A stretch of DNA of 12,346 bases, from positions 1 through 12,346 of the forward strand of contig CANQZP010000037.1 in the NCBI GenBank assembly GCA_947628395.1. The letters are read 5' to 3'. Source of the DNA: an uncultured Clostridia bacterium (GTDB lineage Bacteria > Bacillota > Clostridia > TANB77 > CAG-508). Below, one piece after another: positions 7,801 to 12,346 of the stretch. A program made the translations under genes and the position numbers. The notes under the pieces are model-generated. The model made no database searches. It saw only the letters and a list, made by a program, of their open reading frames with translations, and was not told the DNA's origin. How positions within the stretch are numbered: the first letter of the stretch is position 1; the number at the start of each line of letters is the position of its first letter.

Positions 7801-9934
7801 ATTTGATTCAATGAGCAAAGATTCAAGTATTACTTATGCATTTAATTTAACTTATTCTGCTAATGAAAGAAAACTTGAAATGCAGGCTACAGATGGAGAA
7901 ATGCTATTTAGAGAATTAAAAAATAGAGGAATTATATCAGCTTTAGTAAATGATATAGAATTAAAAGATGATAGAACTGTTACTATTTTCTATGATAAGA
8001 ATAGTGATGGGCAACAAGCAGATACTGAAATCTATAAGTTTGCAATTTCTAATAAAACTGATATGACAAATAATATTACAAAATTAGTTAATGATTTATT
8101 TGGAAATTCAGAATCTGCAAATTTAAGTACTTTAACTGGAAAGACGTTAGAAGTTACTGTAAAACTTGATACTGAAAAATCTATTCAAAATGATAATTCT
8201 ACTGAAAGAATTTATACAATAAACTTTGTAAAGCCAGTAACAAAAGATAGAGTAGATCCAGTAGGTGATATTATAAAAAATAATGTTATTAATTCAAATG
8301 TATATGGTATAAAAAATAATGGAAATAATAATATAATAATTACACCTAAACATAGTAATGACAATTTGAATTCAATGTCCGATACTAGTTTGTATAAAGC
8401 AATAATTAAATTAATAGAAAACAAACAAATCGAATCTGTAGTCATGAAATATGGGGAAAACTTCACTAAGAGTATTGATTTTAAATCTGATTTACAACAA
8501 AAAGAAGTATTAGGAGTTAAAAATTGGTTTAGTGCAAACTGGACTAATATATGTTGCTGCACAGATAGTTGTTGTAACAATGGAAATTGTACATGGAGTA
8601 CAGCTAAAAATAATTGCTTAACTGATGGAACTAAGTTTGTATTTGAAATAAAATTAACTAATGATGCTATATTTAGTTCATCTGGAAAAAATGTAGAAAC
8701 TTATAATATTAGTTTTGAAAGAGATACGGTTAATGTAAATTTTAATATTATTACTTCTACAACTAAAAAAATAACGATTCCTGTTCCTGAAGGATTACCA
8801 ATTGATGAAAGTATATTCGATAAGAAACAATTACTTCAATATCCAGAACATGAGTTTAAATGTTGGTGTACAGATATTGTATGTAAAAATGAATATATAT
8901 TTGGAAAAGATCCTGTAACTGGAAACTTAAATTTGTATTCTGCTTGGTATAATATAATAAATACAGATAAAGATATTCAAGAACAAATTAAAAGTTCAAG
9001 TGCGGGTAATAGTAATATCTTTAATGAAACTTATACTGTAACATCTGGAACAAAAAATATATTATTTACTATAAAGAATGGTACTAAAGATATAACTGAC
9101 GTGTTAAAGACTGGAACTATAATTGCTTTAAATAGAGAATTATCTGCAGGTTATATAACTCAAATAGAAATTTCTTATAATAATAAAAGTGTTTTCGTAA
9201 CACAAGCTAATAAAGACACAGTATTAAGTAATGTATTATCTGAGATTTCGGGAAAAACTATAAAACTTCCACTTACATCATCTGCAGAAGATACTTCTAC
9301 TATATCTAAATTATTAACTGTAACACCAGTAACCATAAAGGTTACATATGATAGCAATAAAGTAAAATTAAATCCTAATATGACTGCTGTAAGTAATTAT
9401 ACAACTACTTATAAAATAGCATTTGATAGAGTAATAAAATATAATGAAATGTATGATTGGGGCGCAAATATTATAAAATCTAGGATAGATGTAAATGCTA
9501 AAAATGGAAAAATTAGTGGAAGAGTAGATAAATCTAATATTTATATAAATGTAAATAGATGTTTGAAAACTATTGCTATGAATATTATTCCTGGGTCTGG
9601 AATGAAAACTGCACTTACAGACTTTCTAAGTGATAATTGTATAAAGGGAATTTATATATGGGAAACAAATAATAGCAATAATTATAAATATCCTTCAATG
9701 ACTAGAGATCAAGCTGCTTATTTAACTGCTGAAGATATAAATCTAGATAATATTTGGAATTTATACAATAAATTTTCTGTTGCTTTTGGTGGATTTGAAA
9801 ACTTGCCTTTGGAAAGATATGTACGTTATGATGTAAAAATAATGGTAGAAATTGAATTAGCAGATAATTGCAGAATGGAAGATGGTAAGACTTTAACTTA
9901 TGCTATAAGTGCAGAAAATGTACCAGTAGATTAA
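1868..9934 (+). CDS. Giant secreted modular surface protein with InlB-type B-repeats
   Basis: This 2688-residue protein has a signal peptide (residues 1-26: KKK, hydrophobic core, cleavage after VSA). Residues 125-192 are dockerin-like: a well-kept loop D126-V-N-G-N-G-x-I-N-x-x-D137 followed by a second half that has lost its calcium ligands. From residue 218 on, a module of about 150 residues recurs about twelve times (starts near 218, 366, 605, 845, 1079, 1302, 1521, 1749, 1969, 2130, 2365, 2528). Copies 2-8 are each followed by an InlB-type B-repeat with VTYDYGY, then FLGWY, then FDF, then AKW. The last copies are divergent; one carries a cysteine cluster (2229-2250) and a degenerate B-repeat (CWC, SAWY). 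The protein ends 'AENVPVD', with no LPxTG-like motif, membrane helix or basic tail. The start has GAGGAG (1856-1861) with 6-nt spacing. A cell-surface adhesin or matrix role is likely from the repeats; ligand and anchoring are unknown. Confidence 0.85.
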   Translation: MKKKLFLIILIINLIVICTFIPKVSAARIDGEGTGLTCSFSNKLLGNDKWSVSVVLSSVLPEDGKVPGLKRKELIELVEKKYKEGIVESIKKSSGELITDDEDYVGTGSIITLTTGREITVILYGDVNGNGVINAVDILVITEHRIDIKKIDEDSKKIAAKLVSPPDNNEFIGVPSDEEITLTDSLRLKRYVNDLVGTSEEIGLTIVDEELYPEDIEEIVDTDSIVRKSVETINEKENAQNRFTLNLSKNDEKDGYDNLLNCVIHDSNTKLGDIIGENTIFTELFNDEKVKEIIVKNGDKEYKIDKNSNIQENILKFLLNTDEDVLNYELKDLIDTELEVEIKIEDTAKFEGNQDGKYIVRFCGQVDLDDFVNESIENLEDNEYFTTTYNKDSNDITVKINNRSLKMNEVMENPNILKVLESLLDKKEIRSIVLNSESVDGLELDDSSEVKDKVLKWIKSNSKEILGRDNFDDAIAGDLSGKKISFTIKLKDNMKLVTGESEKTYNVKFIADPIKVTYDYGYAENGETENKKEIVELENAGKLYVPDNPVREEIVTDELGNSETIKYRFLGWYELKDSVVSQVKFDFANVVYDDIVLVAKWNKIVDLDNLVNKAVEKVEKTDNLTTTFEKELSVITVLINNRSFKINENISSFDMTQILKSLIESKDISSIVLKVDGIDDLVLSGDVDKLESRITSWFEQNSEKLFDRNDFNDAIAGDLSAKNISLLINLNQNTELEDKNTNKTYTMSFVANPIKVTYDYGYIAQGETESKKYEMMVENAALVIEPKDPVRQETVTDSEGNTEIVNYRFLGWYVKNESNNSEVKFDFSKKVYDNIVLVAKWNKVVDLNNLVNKAVNNLQVNDYFNTTYSKESTDINVRINHRLPKLSEKIEDLNIIEILKYLTSQEDIQSITLNAEGVNEIKLSKNPEEIQNELVSWFSSNSKSLFGRDSFENVISGDLSGKTISMTIDLIDNSELDNQETKRAYNFLFRADSIKVTYDYGYKEEGKDENKTSEVILENSGLLEEPENPVREETLKDDDGNTKIVKYHFLGWYESDKKFDFNTEVLDNITLVAKWAKEVDLDSIVSKNVESVKENDYFNTEYLKGTNIINVKINHRSPKINEVISQFNIVEILQNLKSEEDIESITLSAEGVDGIVLTENLMEIVGWLNTNSLKLFGRNTFNDAIAGDLSGKTFIVNIKLKDGTELENGEKEKNYNVLFKADPIKVTYDYGYKEEGKDENKTSVETLENAGLLKEYDTPKRDGYRFLGWYKQEGENVSEKEFDFSATVYDNMTLVAKWIRVLDLDSLINKVVDNAEGNEEIDSTYQKDENKIIVKINNRLTKANDALENSDLIQILNDLIKEEDIEVVRLSAESVESININGTSEEILNWFNINSLKLLGKDNINDAIADDLVGKKISIAIKINDDIELANQQKEKTYDILFVADPIEVTYDYDYKENGKNENKKATDILENVGLLKEPEVPVREDYRFLGWYKQDGEKFDFDNEIISDNITLIAKWIRVLDLDNLINNTLTNIGKGDDIHTTYEKGSNQINVFINYRSPKLGANLQSIDTFKLIKQLGLYDDIDSITLKANDVEDIVLNGTESEIQNNLNKWFNSNTSKLFGIDNFDDVIIGDLADKTISMSVKINNDIELPNQQKEKTYNIVFKANPIVITYDYGYKEFGSTQNKKSTELLEESGVVTKPQDPVRNGYRFLGWYYWDTSLRDYKLFDFENTVIRDDFTIIAQWIEVLDMDNLVNDKLNVAKNDNIYTDDIYTSYTTGSNRLEVKINYRSTKIKEMISKIDVIKMIIELSQVDDIESITLSANNIDSVELTGNSSEVETKIRDWFTKNSSKLFGKNNFEDVLLGDLHNKTISMSIKVKDNIELNNQVKEKNYYILFEADPIIVTYDYGYENNNEEVMLEEPGLLKKKESLQRSGYKFLGWYYNGQLFDFDKFVVNDSITIYAKWVKIVDIDTDVKTVFDSMSKDSSITYAFNLTYSANERKLEMQATDGEMLFRELKNRGIISALVNDIELKDDRTVTIFYDKNSDGQQADTEIYKFAISNKTDMTNNITKLVNDLFGNSESANLSTLTGKTLEVTVKLDTEKSIQNDNSTERIYTINFVKPVTKDRVDPVGDIIKNNVINSNVYGIKNNGNNNIIITPKHSNDNLNSMSDTSLYKAIIKLIENKQIESVVMKYGENFTKSIDFKSDLQQKEVLGVKNWFSANWTNICCCTDSCCNNGNCTWSTAKNNCLTDGTKFVFEIKLTNDAIFSSSGKNVETYNISFERDTVNVNFNIITSTTKKITIPVPEGLPIDESIFDKKQLLQYPEHEFKCWCTDIVCKNEYIFGKDPVTGNLNLYSAWYNIINTDKDIQEQIKSSSAGNSNIFNETYTVTSGTKNILFTIKNGTKDITDVLKTGTIIALNRELSAGYITQIEISYNNKSVFVTQANKDTVLSNVLSEISGKTIKLPLTSSAEDTSTISKLLTVTPVTIKVTYDSNKVKLNPNMTAVSNYTTTYKIAFDRVIKYNEMYDWGANIIKSRIDVNAKNGKISGRVDKSNIYINVNRCLKTIAMNIIPGSGMKTALTDFLSDNCIKGIYIWETNNSNNYKYPSMTRDQAAYLTAEDINLDNIWNLYNKFSVAFGGFENLPLERYVRYDVKIMVEIELADNCRMEDGKTLTYAISAENVPVD
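2963..7771 (+). repeat. Seven tandem module-plus-B-repeat units in the giant protein
   Basis: Unit starts are at 2963, 3680, 4400, 5102, 5771, 6428 and 7112, with the next divergent module at 7772. Unit lengths are 717, 720, 702, 669, 657, 684 and 660 bp, all multiples of three. Each unit opens with V/L-D-L/M-D/N and a helix, passes the markers INxRxxK and GDLxxKxI, and closes with the B-repeat ending AKW or AQW. Protein similarity is clear throughout. DNA identity is mostly moderate, but units 3 and 4 share a 70-base stretch with 66 identities (4841-4910 against 5531-5600), including 44 consecutive identical bases. Confidence 0.85.
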
Positions 9935-9940
9935 TATACA

Positions 9941-9970
9941 AAAAGGTGAAACGAGAGTTTCGCCTTTTTT
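9941..9970 (+). terminator. Rho-independent terminator after the giant protein gene
   Basis: AAAAGGTGAAAC (9941-9952) pairs with GTTTCGCCTTTT (9957-9968) around the tetraloop GAGA, with one T-G wobble, and ends in a run of six T (9965-9970). It begins 6 bases after the stop codon. It isolates the cargo genes from the small ORF and recombinase that follow, implying that those are transcribed separately. Confidence 0.9.
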
Positions 9971-9971
9971 G

Positions 9972-9999
9972 TTGCATAAAAAGAAAAATTTTTTAATAA
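9972..9999 (+). promoter_or_regulatory. Weak candidate promoter for the small ORF and recombinase
   Basis: The only promoter-like pair between the terminator and the small ORF is TTGCAT (9972-9977), 16 bp, then TAATAA (9994-9999). It is a modest sigma-A match. I looked for sigma-E and sigma-K patterns here, because mother-cell control would be expected for a skin-like element. CATAAAAA at 9975 resembles a sigma-E -10 but has no -35 partner, and nothing convincing was found. Confidence 0.25.
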
Positions 10000-10021
10000 G
10001 ATTAATTTGAAAGGATAAAAA

Positions 10022-10132
10022 ATGAAAAAAGAGTTAATTTTATTAGAAAGTAATTTTTCAGAAGAAAATAATTTTGAAGAAATTTTTAAAGATGCCATAG
10101 AAAATTATTTTAAAAATAGTAATTCAGCATAA
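10022..10132 (+). CDS. Small acidic protein of unknown function; candidate recombination directionality factor
   Basis: This 36-codon ORF reads MKKELILLESNF, then SEENNFEEIFKDAIE, then NYFKNSNSA. It has AAAGGA (10010-10015) 6 nt before the ATG and lies 18 bp upstream of the recombinase ribosome binding region area, so both are probably one transcript. It is acidic and looks mostly helical. I recognise no family. Serine-recombinase elements that excise on demand need a small accessory protein that flips the enzyme from integration to excision, such as SprB for SPbeta. Position and size make this ORF the only candidate for that role in the element, but the role is inferred from context alone. 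Confidence 0.6.
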   Translation: MKKELILLESNFSEENNFEEIFKDAIENYFKNSNSA

Positions 10133-10156
10133 ACTTAGACAAAGGAGATAATGTTT

Positions 10157-11713
10157 ATGTTGGAATGTAACAAAATTGAATATAATGTAGGGATGTATTT
10201 AAGGCTTTCAAAGGAAGATGAAAATGATAAACAATCTGAAAGTATTATTAACCAAAGAGAGATTATAACAAAATATATTTTAGATAATAATTGGAATTTG
10301 TATGATGAATATATTGATGATGGGTATACTGGTACAAATTTTGATAGACCTGATTTTAAAAGAATGATTGAAGACATAGAAAAGGGAAAGATTAATGTAG
10401 TAATTGTAAAAGATTATTCTAGGTTAGGAAGAAATTATGTTAGAACAGGTATGCTTTTAGATGAATTTTTTCCTATTCATAATGTAAGATTTATTGCTAT
10501 AAATGATGGAATAGATACTTTTAAAATTAATAGTAATAATGAATTGTCTGGTTTTAAAGGAATTATGAATGATATGTATTCTGCTGATATTTCTAAAAAG
10601 ATAAGGAGTACATTAAATTCAAAAAGAAGTAATGGTCAATTTATAGGAGCTTTTGCTCCATATGGTTATAAAAAGGATTCCAGTAATAAAAATAAACTTG
10701 TTATTGATGAAGAAGCGAGTTTTATTGTAAAAAGAATTTTTAATATGAGATTAAATGGTATTGGAAATGAAGAAATTGTAAGAATTTTAAATAAAGAGAA
10801 AGTGCCATCTCCTATGGAATATAAAAGACGAAAAGGGTTAAATTATAAAAATAATAATATATATCCTGGGTGGAGAGCAGAGACTATAAAGGATATTTTG
10901 TCTAACCCTACTTATATTGGAAACTTAACGCAAGGAAAGTCTGAAAGAATAAGTTATAAAGTAAGAAAAAGTAGAAAGATTTCTGAAGATAAGTGGATTG
11001 TTGTACAGAATACGCATAATCCAATTATAGATAAAAAAACTTTTGATACTATTCAGGAATTACTCCAAAAAAAGTGTTATGGTAGAACTGAAAATAAAAC
11101 AGAACATTTACTAGGTGGACTTTTAGTATGTGGAGATTGTGGTTTCCCTATTACATTTAGAAGAGAAAATAGAAAGGGCGAGAAGGTTTTTATAACTTTA
11201 TGTTCAAATTATTCAAGATTTCATAGATGCAAAAGACATGCCGTATTAGAGAAAGGTGTTAATAATCTAGTTATAAATGATTTAAAAAAAATTTGTGAAA
11301 GTGTAATTACAAATAAAGAAAATTTTTATCAAAGCATAAAAAGGCCAATTTTTAAACATGATAATAATCTAAATAAGTTAATTAGAGAGAAAAAAGTAAG
11401 GACACAAGAAATTTTGAAATTAAAAAAAGGATTATATGAAGATTGGAAGAAAAGTTGTATTACTAAAGAAGATTTTGAAAATATGTATAGAGAATTCAGT
11501 AAGGAAAAAGAAGAATTAGATAATGAAATAAAGAGTTTACAAAATCAAGATAAAAGTACTAAAAATGATAATAATTTAGATGAATTAAAGTTGATTGTAG
11601 ATTTTGAAATAATTCCAAAACAAATTTTAATAAATTTAATTGATAAGATTGAATTATTTCAGAATAGAGATGTTAGAATATACTATAAATTTTTAAACCC
11701 GTTTTCACAATAA
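10157..11713 (+). CDS. Large serine recombinase of the element
   Basis: Large serine recombinases integrate and excise DNA between short att sites by concerted double-strand cuts through a serine-phosphate link. Numbering from 10157 (518 aa): the resolvase-type catalytic domain holds Ser18 in YLRLS, the SIINQR segment and the DYSRLGRN arginines (Arg89, Arg92). The recombinase domain spans about residues 160-305 (GAFAPYGYK, NPTYIGN). A zinc ribbon follows with Cys325, Cys328, Cys349 and Cys358. A coiled coil covers about 405-465, then a short C-terminal domain. All regions are present, so the enzyme appears intact. ATG 10157 is preferred over ATG 10151 because AGGAG (10143-10147) is 9 nt from the former and only 3 from the latter. 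The gene ends 9 bp before the right core, and its last three codons plus stop lie in the att arm. Confidence 0.93.
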   Translation: MLECNKIEYNVGMYLRLSKEDENDKQSESIINQREIITKYILDNNWNLYDEYIDDGYTGTNFDRPDFKRMIEDIEKGKINVVIVKDYSRLGRNYVRTGMLLDEFFPIHNVRFIAINDGIDTFKINSNNELSGFKGIMNDMYSADISKKIRSTLNSKRSNGQFIGAFAPYGYKKDSSNKNKLVIDEEASFIVKRIFNMRLNGIGNEEIVRILNKEKVPSPMEYKRRKGLNYKNNNIYPGWRAETIKDILSNPTYIGNLTQGKSERISYKVRKSRKISEDKWIVVQNTHNPIIDKKTFDTIQELLQKKCYGRTENKTEHLLGGLLVCGDCGFPITFRRENRKGEKVFITLCSNYSRFHRCKRHAVLEKGVNNLVINDLKKICESVITNKENFYQSIKRPIFKHDNNLNKLIREKKVRTQEILKLKKGLYEDWKKSCITKEDFENMYREFSKEKEELDNEIKSLQNQDKSTKNDNNLDELKLIVDFEIIPKQILINLIDKIELFQNRDVRIYYKFLNPFSQ

Positions 11714-11743
11714 AATAAGTTTACCAGATGGTGAGCTTGCTGC
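11702..11743 (+). other. attR, right recombination site of the element
   Basis: The left part is the element arm TTTTCACAATAAAATAA (11702-11718), the exact reverse complement of 974-990. After 4 bp follows the core ACCAGATGGT (11723-11732) with the central GA at 11727-11728, and then cotJC coding DNA. The arm includes the last three codons (F-S-Q) and stop of the recombinase, so it is both coding and binding site. Confidence 0.85.
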
Positions 11744-11981
11744 TTCTTTAAGATATTTGTCTCAAAGATTTGGCATGCCAGATCAAAAGTCAAAAGCTAT
11801 ATTGAATGATATAGGAACAGAAGAATTAGCCCATCTTGAAATGGTAGGTAGTATAGTTCATCAATTAACTGATGGTGTTTGTCCAGAAGAATTAGAAAAG
11901 GCAGGACTTGGAGCATATTATACTGACCATGGAGTGTGTTTGAAATATATCCAAAAAGAATTTAATAATAATTTGAATTAA
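11733..11981 (+). pseudogene. cotJC: CotJC, internal/C-terminal fragment (continues 868-969)
   Basis: The frame reads E-L-A-A-S-L-R-Y-L-S-Q-R-F and then the highly conserved AILNDIGTEELAHLEMVG, IVHQLT and AGLGAYYTDHG, all CotJC. Glu and His in EELAHLE are likely metal ligands of the ferritin-like half-site. No start codon or ribosome binding site belongs to it; it can be translated only after the element is excised, as codons 35-116 of the joined gene. After YYTDHG similarity ends: the next 15 residues look unrelated, and TAA comes at 11979. The family is normally about 190 residues, so the second ferritin-like half, with the EQKAR and REREVVHFQRF region, is absent. The toxin gene begins converging exactly here, suggesting a second event cut the gene. 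Confidence 0.85.
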
Positions 11982-12295
11982 AAATTATTTTTTATGTAAT
12001 CTTTATAAAATGATTTAAAATTTCTTTTGCCATGAACGACAAAATGTATGTAAACGGTATTTGAATCTTCAGAAACATCATAAACTATTCGATAACTTTT
12101 ATAAATAAGTTCTCTAAAATGCTTGTCCGAAAGTTCGGGGACATATCTACCTAAATAGGGAGCATTTTCTAGTTCATATATACGAGAATAAATATTTTCT
12201 GAAGTTTCGTTTGCATATTTAATAGAGTCACGCGATATATATTCAAAAATAGAATCTATATCTTGATGTGCCTCATTTGACATCAAAACTTGCAT
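11978..12295 (-). CDS. RelE/ParE-family toxin of a type II toxin-antitoxin module
   Basis: Toxins of this fold either cleave mRNA in the ribosome (RelE) or poison gyrase (ParE). The 105-residue product has the family layout: N-terminal helices with EAHQDIDSIFEYI, a conserved GRYVPEL turn (Gly49, Arg50), RELI (Arg61), the YRIVYDV strand (68-74) and a C-terminal VVHGKRNF strand with His88 and Arg91. The target cannot be told by eye. It overlaps the upstream antitoxin by 23 bases, the usual coupled order antitoxin then toxin. Its stop codon overlaps the stop of the cotJC remainder in the opposite direction (TTAA, 11978-11981). Confidence 0.85.
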   Translation of the reverse strand: MQVLMSNEAHQDIDSIFEYISRDSIKYANETSENIYSRIYELENAPYLGRYVPELSDKHFRELIYKSYRIVYDVSEDSNTVYIHFVVHGKRNFKSFYKDYIKNNF

Positions 12296-12346
12296 ATTTT
12301 TTTCTCATCCTTTCTTTAGATTCTTCAATAGTCATTACTCTACCAT
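12273..12346 (-). CDS. Antitoxin C-terminus (partial, cut by the window edge)
   Basis: On the minus strand a frame enters at the window edge and reads GRVMTIEESKERMRKKY followed by ASFDVK and TGA (12275-12273). It overlaps the toxin start (12295) by 23 bases, the coupling typical of type II modules. The basic, Glu/Lys/Arg-rich tail fits the toxin-binding end of a small antitoxin. The DNA-binding N-terminus is outside the window, so the antitoxin family cannot be named. Confidence 0.65.
   Translation of the reverse strand, partial: GRVMTIEESKERMRKKYASFDVK

Larger units (their letters stand above)
964..11727 (+). mobile_element. Serine-recombinase element inserted in cotJC (skin-like intervening element)
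   Basis: The element measures 10763 bp from crossover to crossover. It is bounded by the direct repeat ACCAGATGGT (960-969 and 11723-11732), has inverted arms at its ends, and ends with its own large serine recombinase. Removing it rebuilds cotJC in frame through the conserved QYGGPDGELAASLRYL motif. Cargo is a sortase and a giant secreted repeat protein; no phage, plasmid or conjugation genes are visible. All genes run in the same direction as cotJ. Known relatives in logic are skin in sigK and SPbeta in spsM, which large serine recombinases excise in the mother cell. Whether this element is excised on a developmental schedule, or is simply a mobile island using cotJC as its attachment site, cannot be decided from sequence alone. 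Confidence 0.9.

Noticed and set aside
8780..9310. LPxTG-like sorting motif inside the giant protein (LPIDE, LPLTS)
   Set aside because: They lack the Thr-Gly/Ala end and are internal, with no following hydrophobic helix and basic tail.
1868..9934. CRISPR-like or short tandem DNA array
   Set aside because: Repeats are 660-720 bp coding units with protein-level similarity; there are no short identical repeats with regular spacers.
9972..10021. Sigma-E or sigma-K promoter for the recombinase
   Set aside because: CATAAAAA at 9975 lacks a suitable -35 element, and no AC-spacer-CATANNNTA pattern was found; mother-cell control of the recombinase is therefore unproven.
10135..10377. Minus-strand 80-codon frame across the recombinase start
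   Set aside because: It is antisense to the conserved catalytic domain and has no independent support.
964..11727. Prophage or integrative conjugative element
   Set aside because: No capsid, tail, terminase, relaxase, coupling or replication genes are present; only sortase, surface protein, small ORF and recombinase.
11940..11981. A single frameshift that would restore the CotJC C-terminus
   Set aside because: Shifting frame after YYTDHG gives a short stretch resembling E-I-Y-P but stops within a few codons, and the following DNA encodes the toxin, so the missing part is not simply out of frame.

Overview
The window looks like a piece of chromosome from an endospore-forming, very AT-rich Firmicute, most likely of class Clostridia. 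It carries a cotJ spore-coat operon, adenine-rich coding, strong AGGAGG-type ribosome binding sites, and a surface protein of a type common in gut Clostridia. The exact species cannot be read from the sequence.

Layout. Bases 1-140 hold a GC-rich palindromic repeat in an otherwise AT-rich leader. A plausible sigma-E promoter (143-171) precedes cotJA (202-612), cotJB (593-868) and the first 34 codons of cotJC (868-969). cotJC is then broken by an element of about 10.76 kb and resumes, in frame, at 11733. The joined gene reads through the conserved Q-Y-G-G-P-D-G-E-L-A motif with no base gained or lost. The last gene of the element is a large serine recombinase (10157-11713), which ends 9 bp before the right junction. 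Both junctions carry the 10-bp direct repeat ACCAGATGGT. Joining the element ends produces a 52-bp attP-like site: perfect 17-bp inverted arms, each 4 bp from a core that is itself ACCA-GA-TGGT. The boundaries are therefore read directly from the sequence. The arrangement matches the sporulation-gene intervening elements known from sigK (skin) and spsM (SPbeta), but here the host gene is cotJC.

The element is minimal: no phage structural, conjugation or replication genes are visible. From left to right it holds a perfect sigma-A consensus promoter (TTGACA-17-TATAAT); a membrane-anchored sortase (1104-1766); a stem-loop; a 2688-residue secreted repeat protein (1868-9934) built from about twelve alpha/beta modules, seven of them each followed by an InlB-type B-repeat; a strong terminator; a 36-codon ORF (10022-10132), which is a candidate excision factor; and the recombinase. 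The giant protein lacks a visible LPxTG-type sorting signal, so its link to the sortase is unresolved.

Right of the element, the cotJC remainder (11733-11981) stops about 70 residues short of the usual family length. It meets a convergent RelE/ParE-type toxin gene (11978-12295), whose antitoxin (12273 to the window edge) overlaps it. cotJC may therefore have been damaged a second time, which raises the question of whether element excision still restores a working coat protein.
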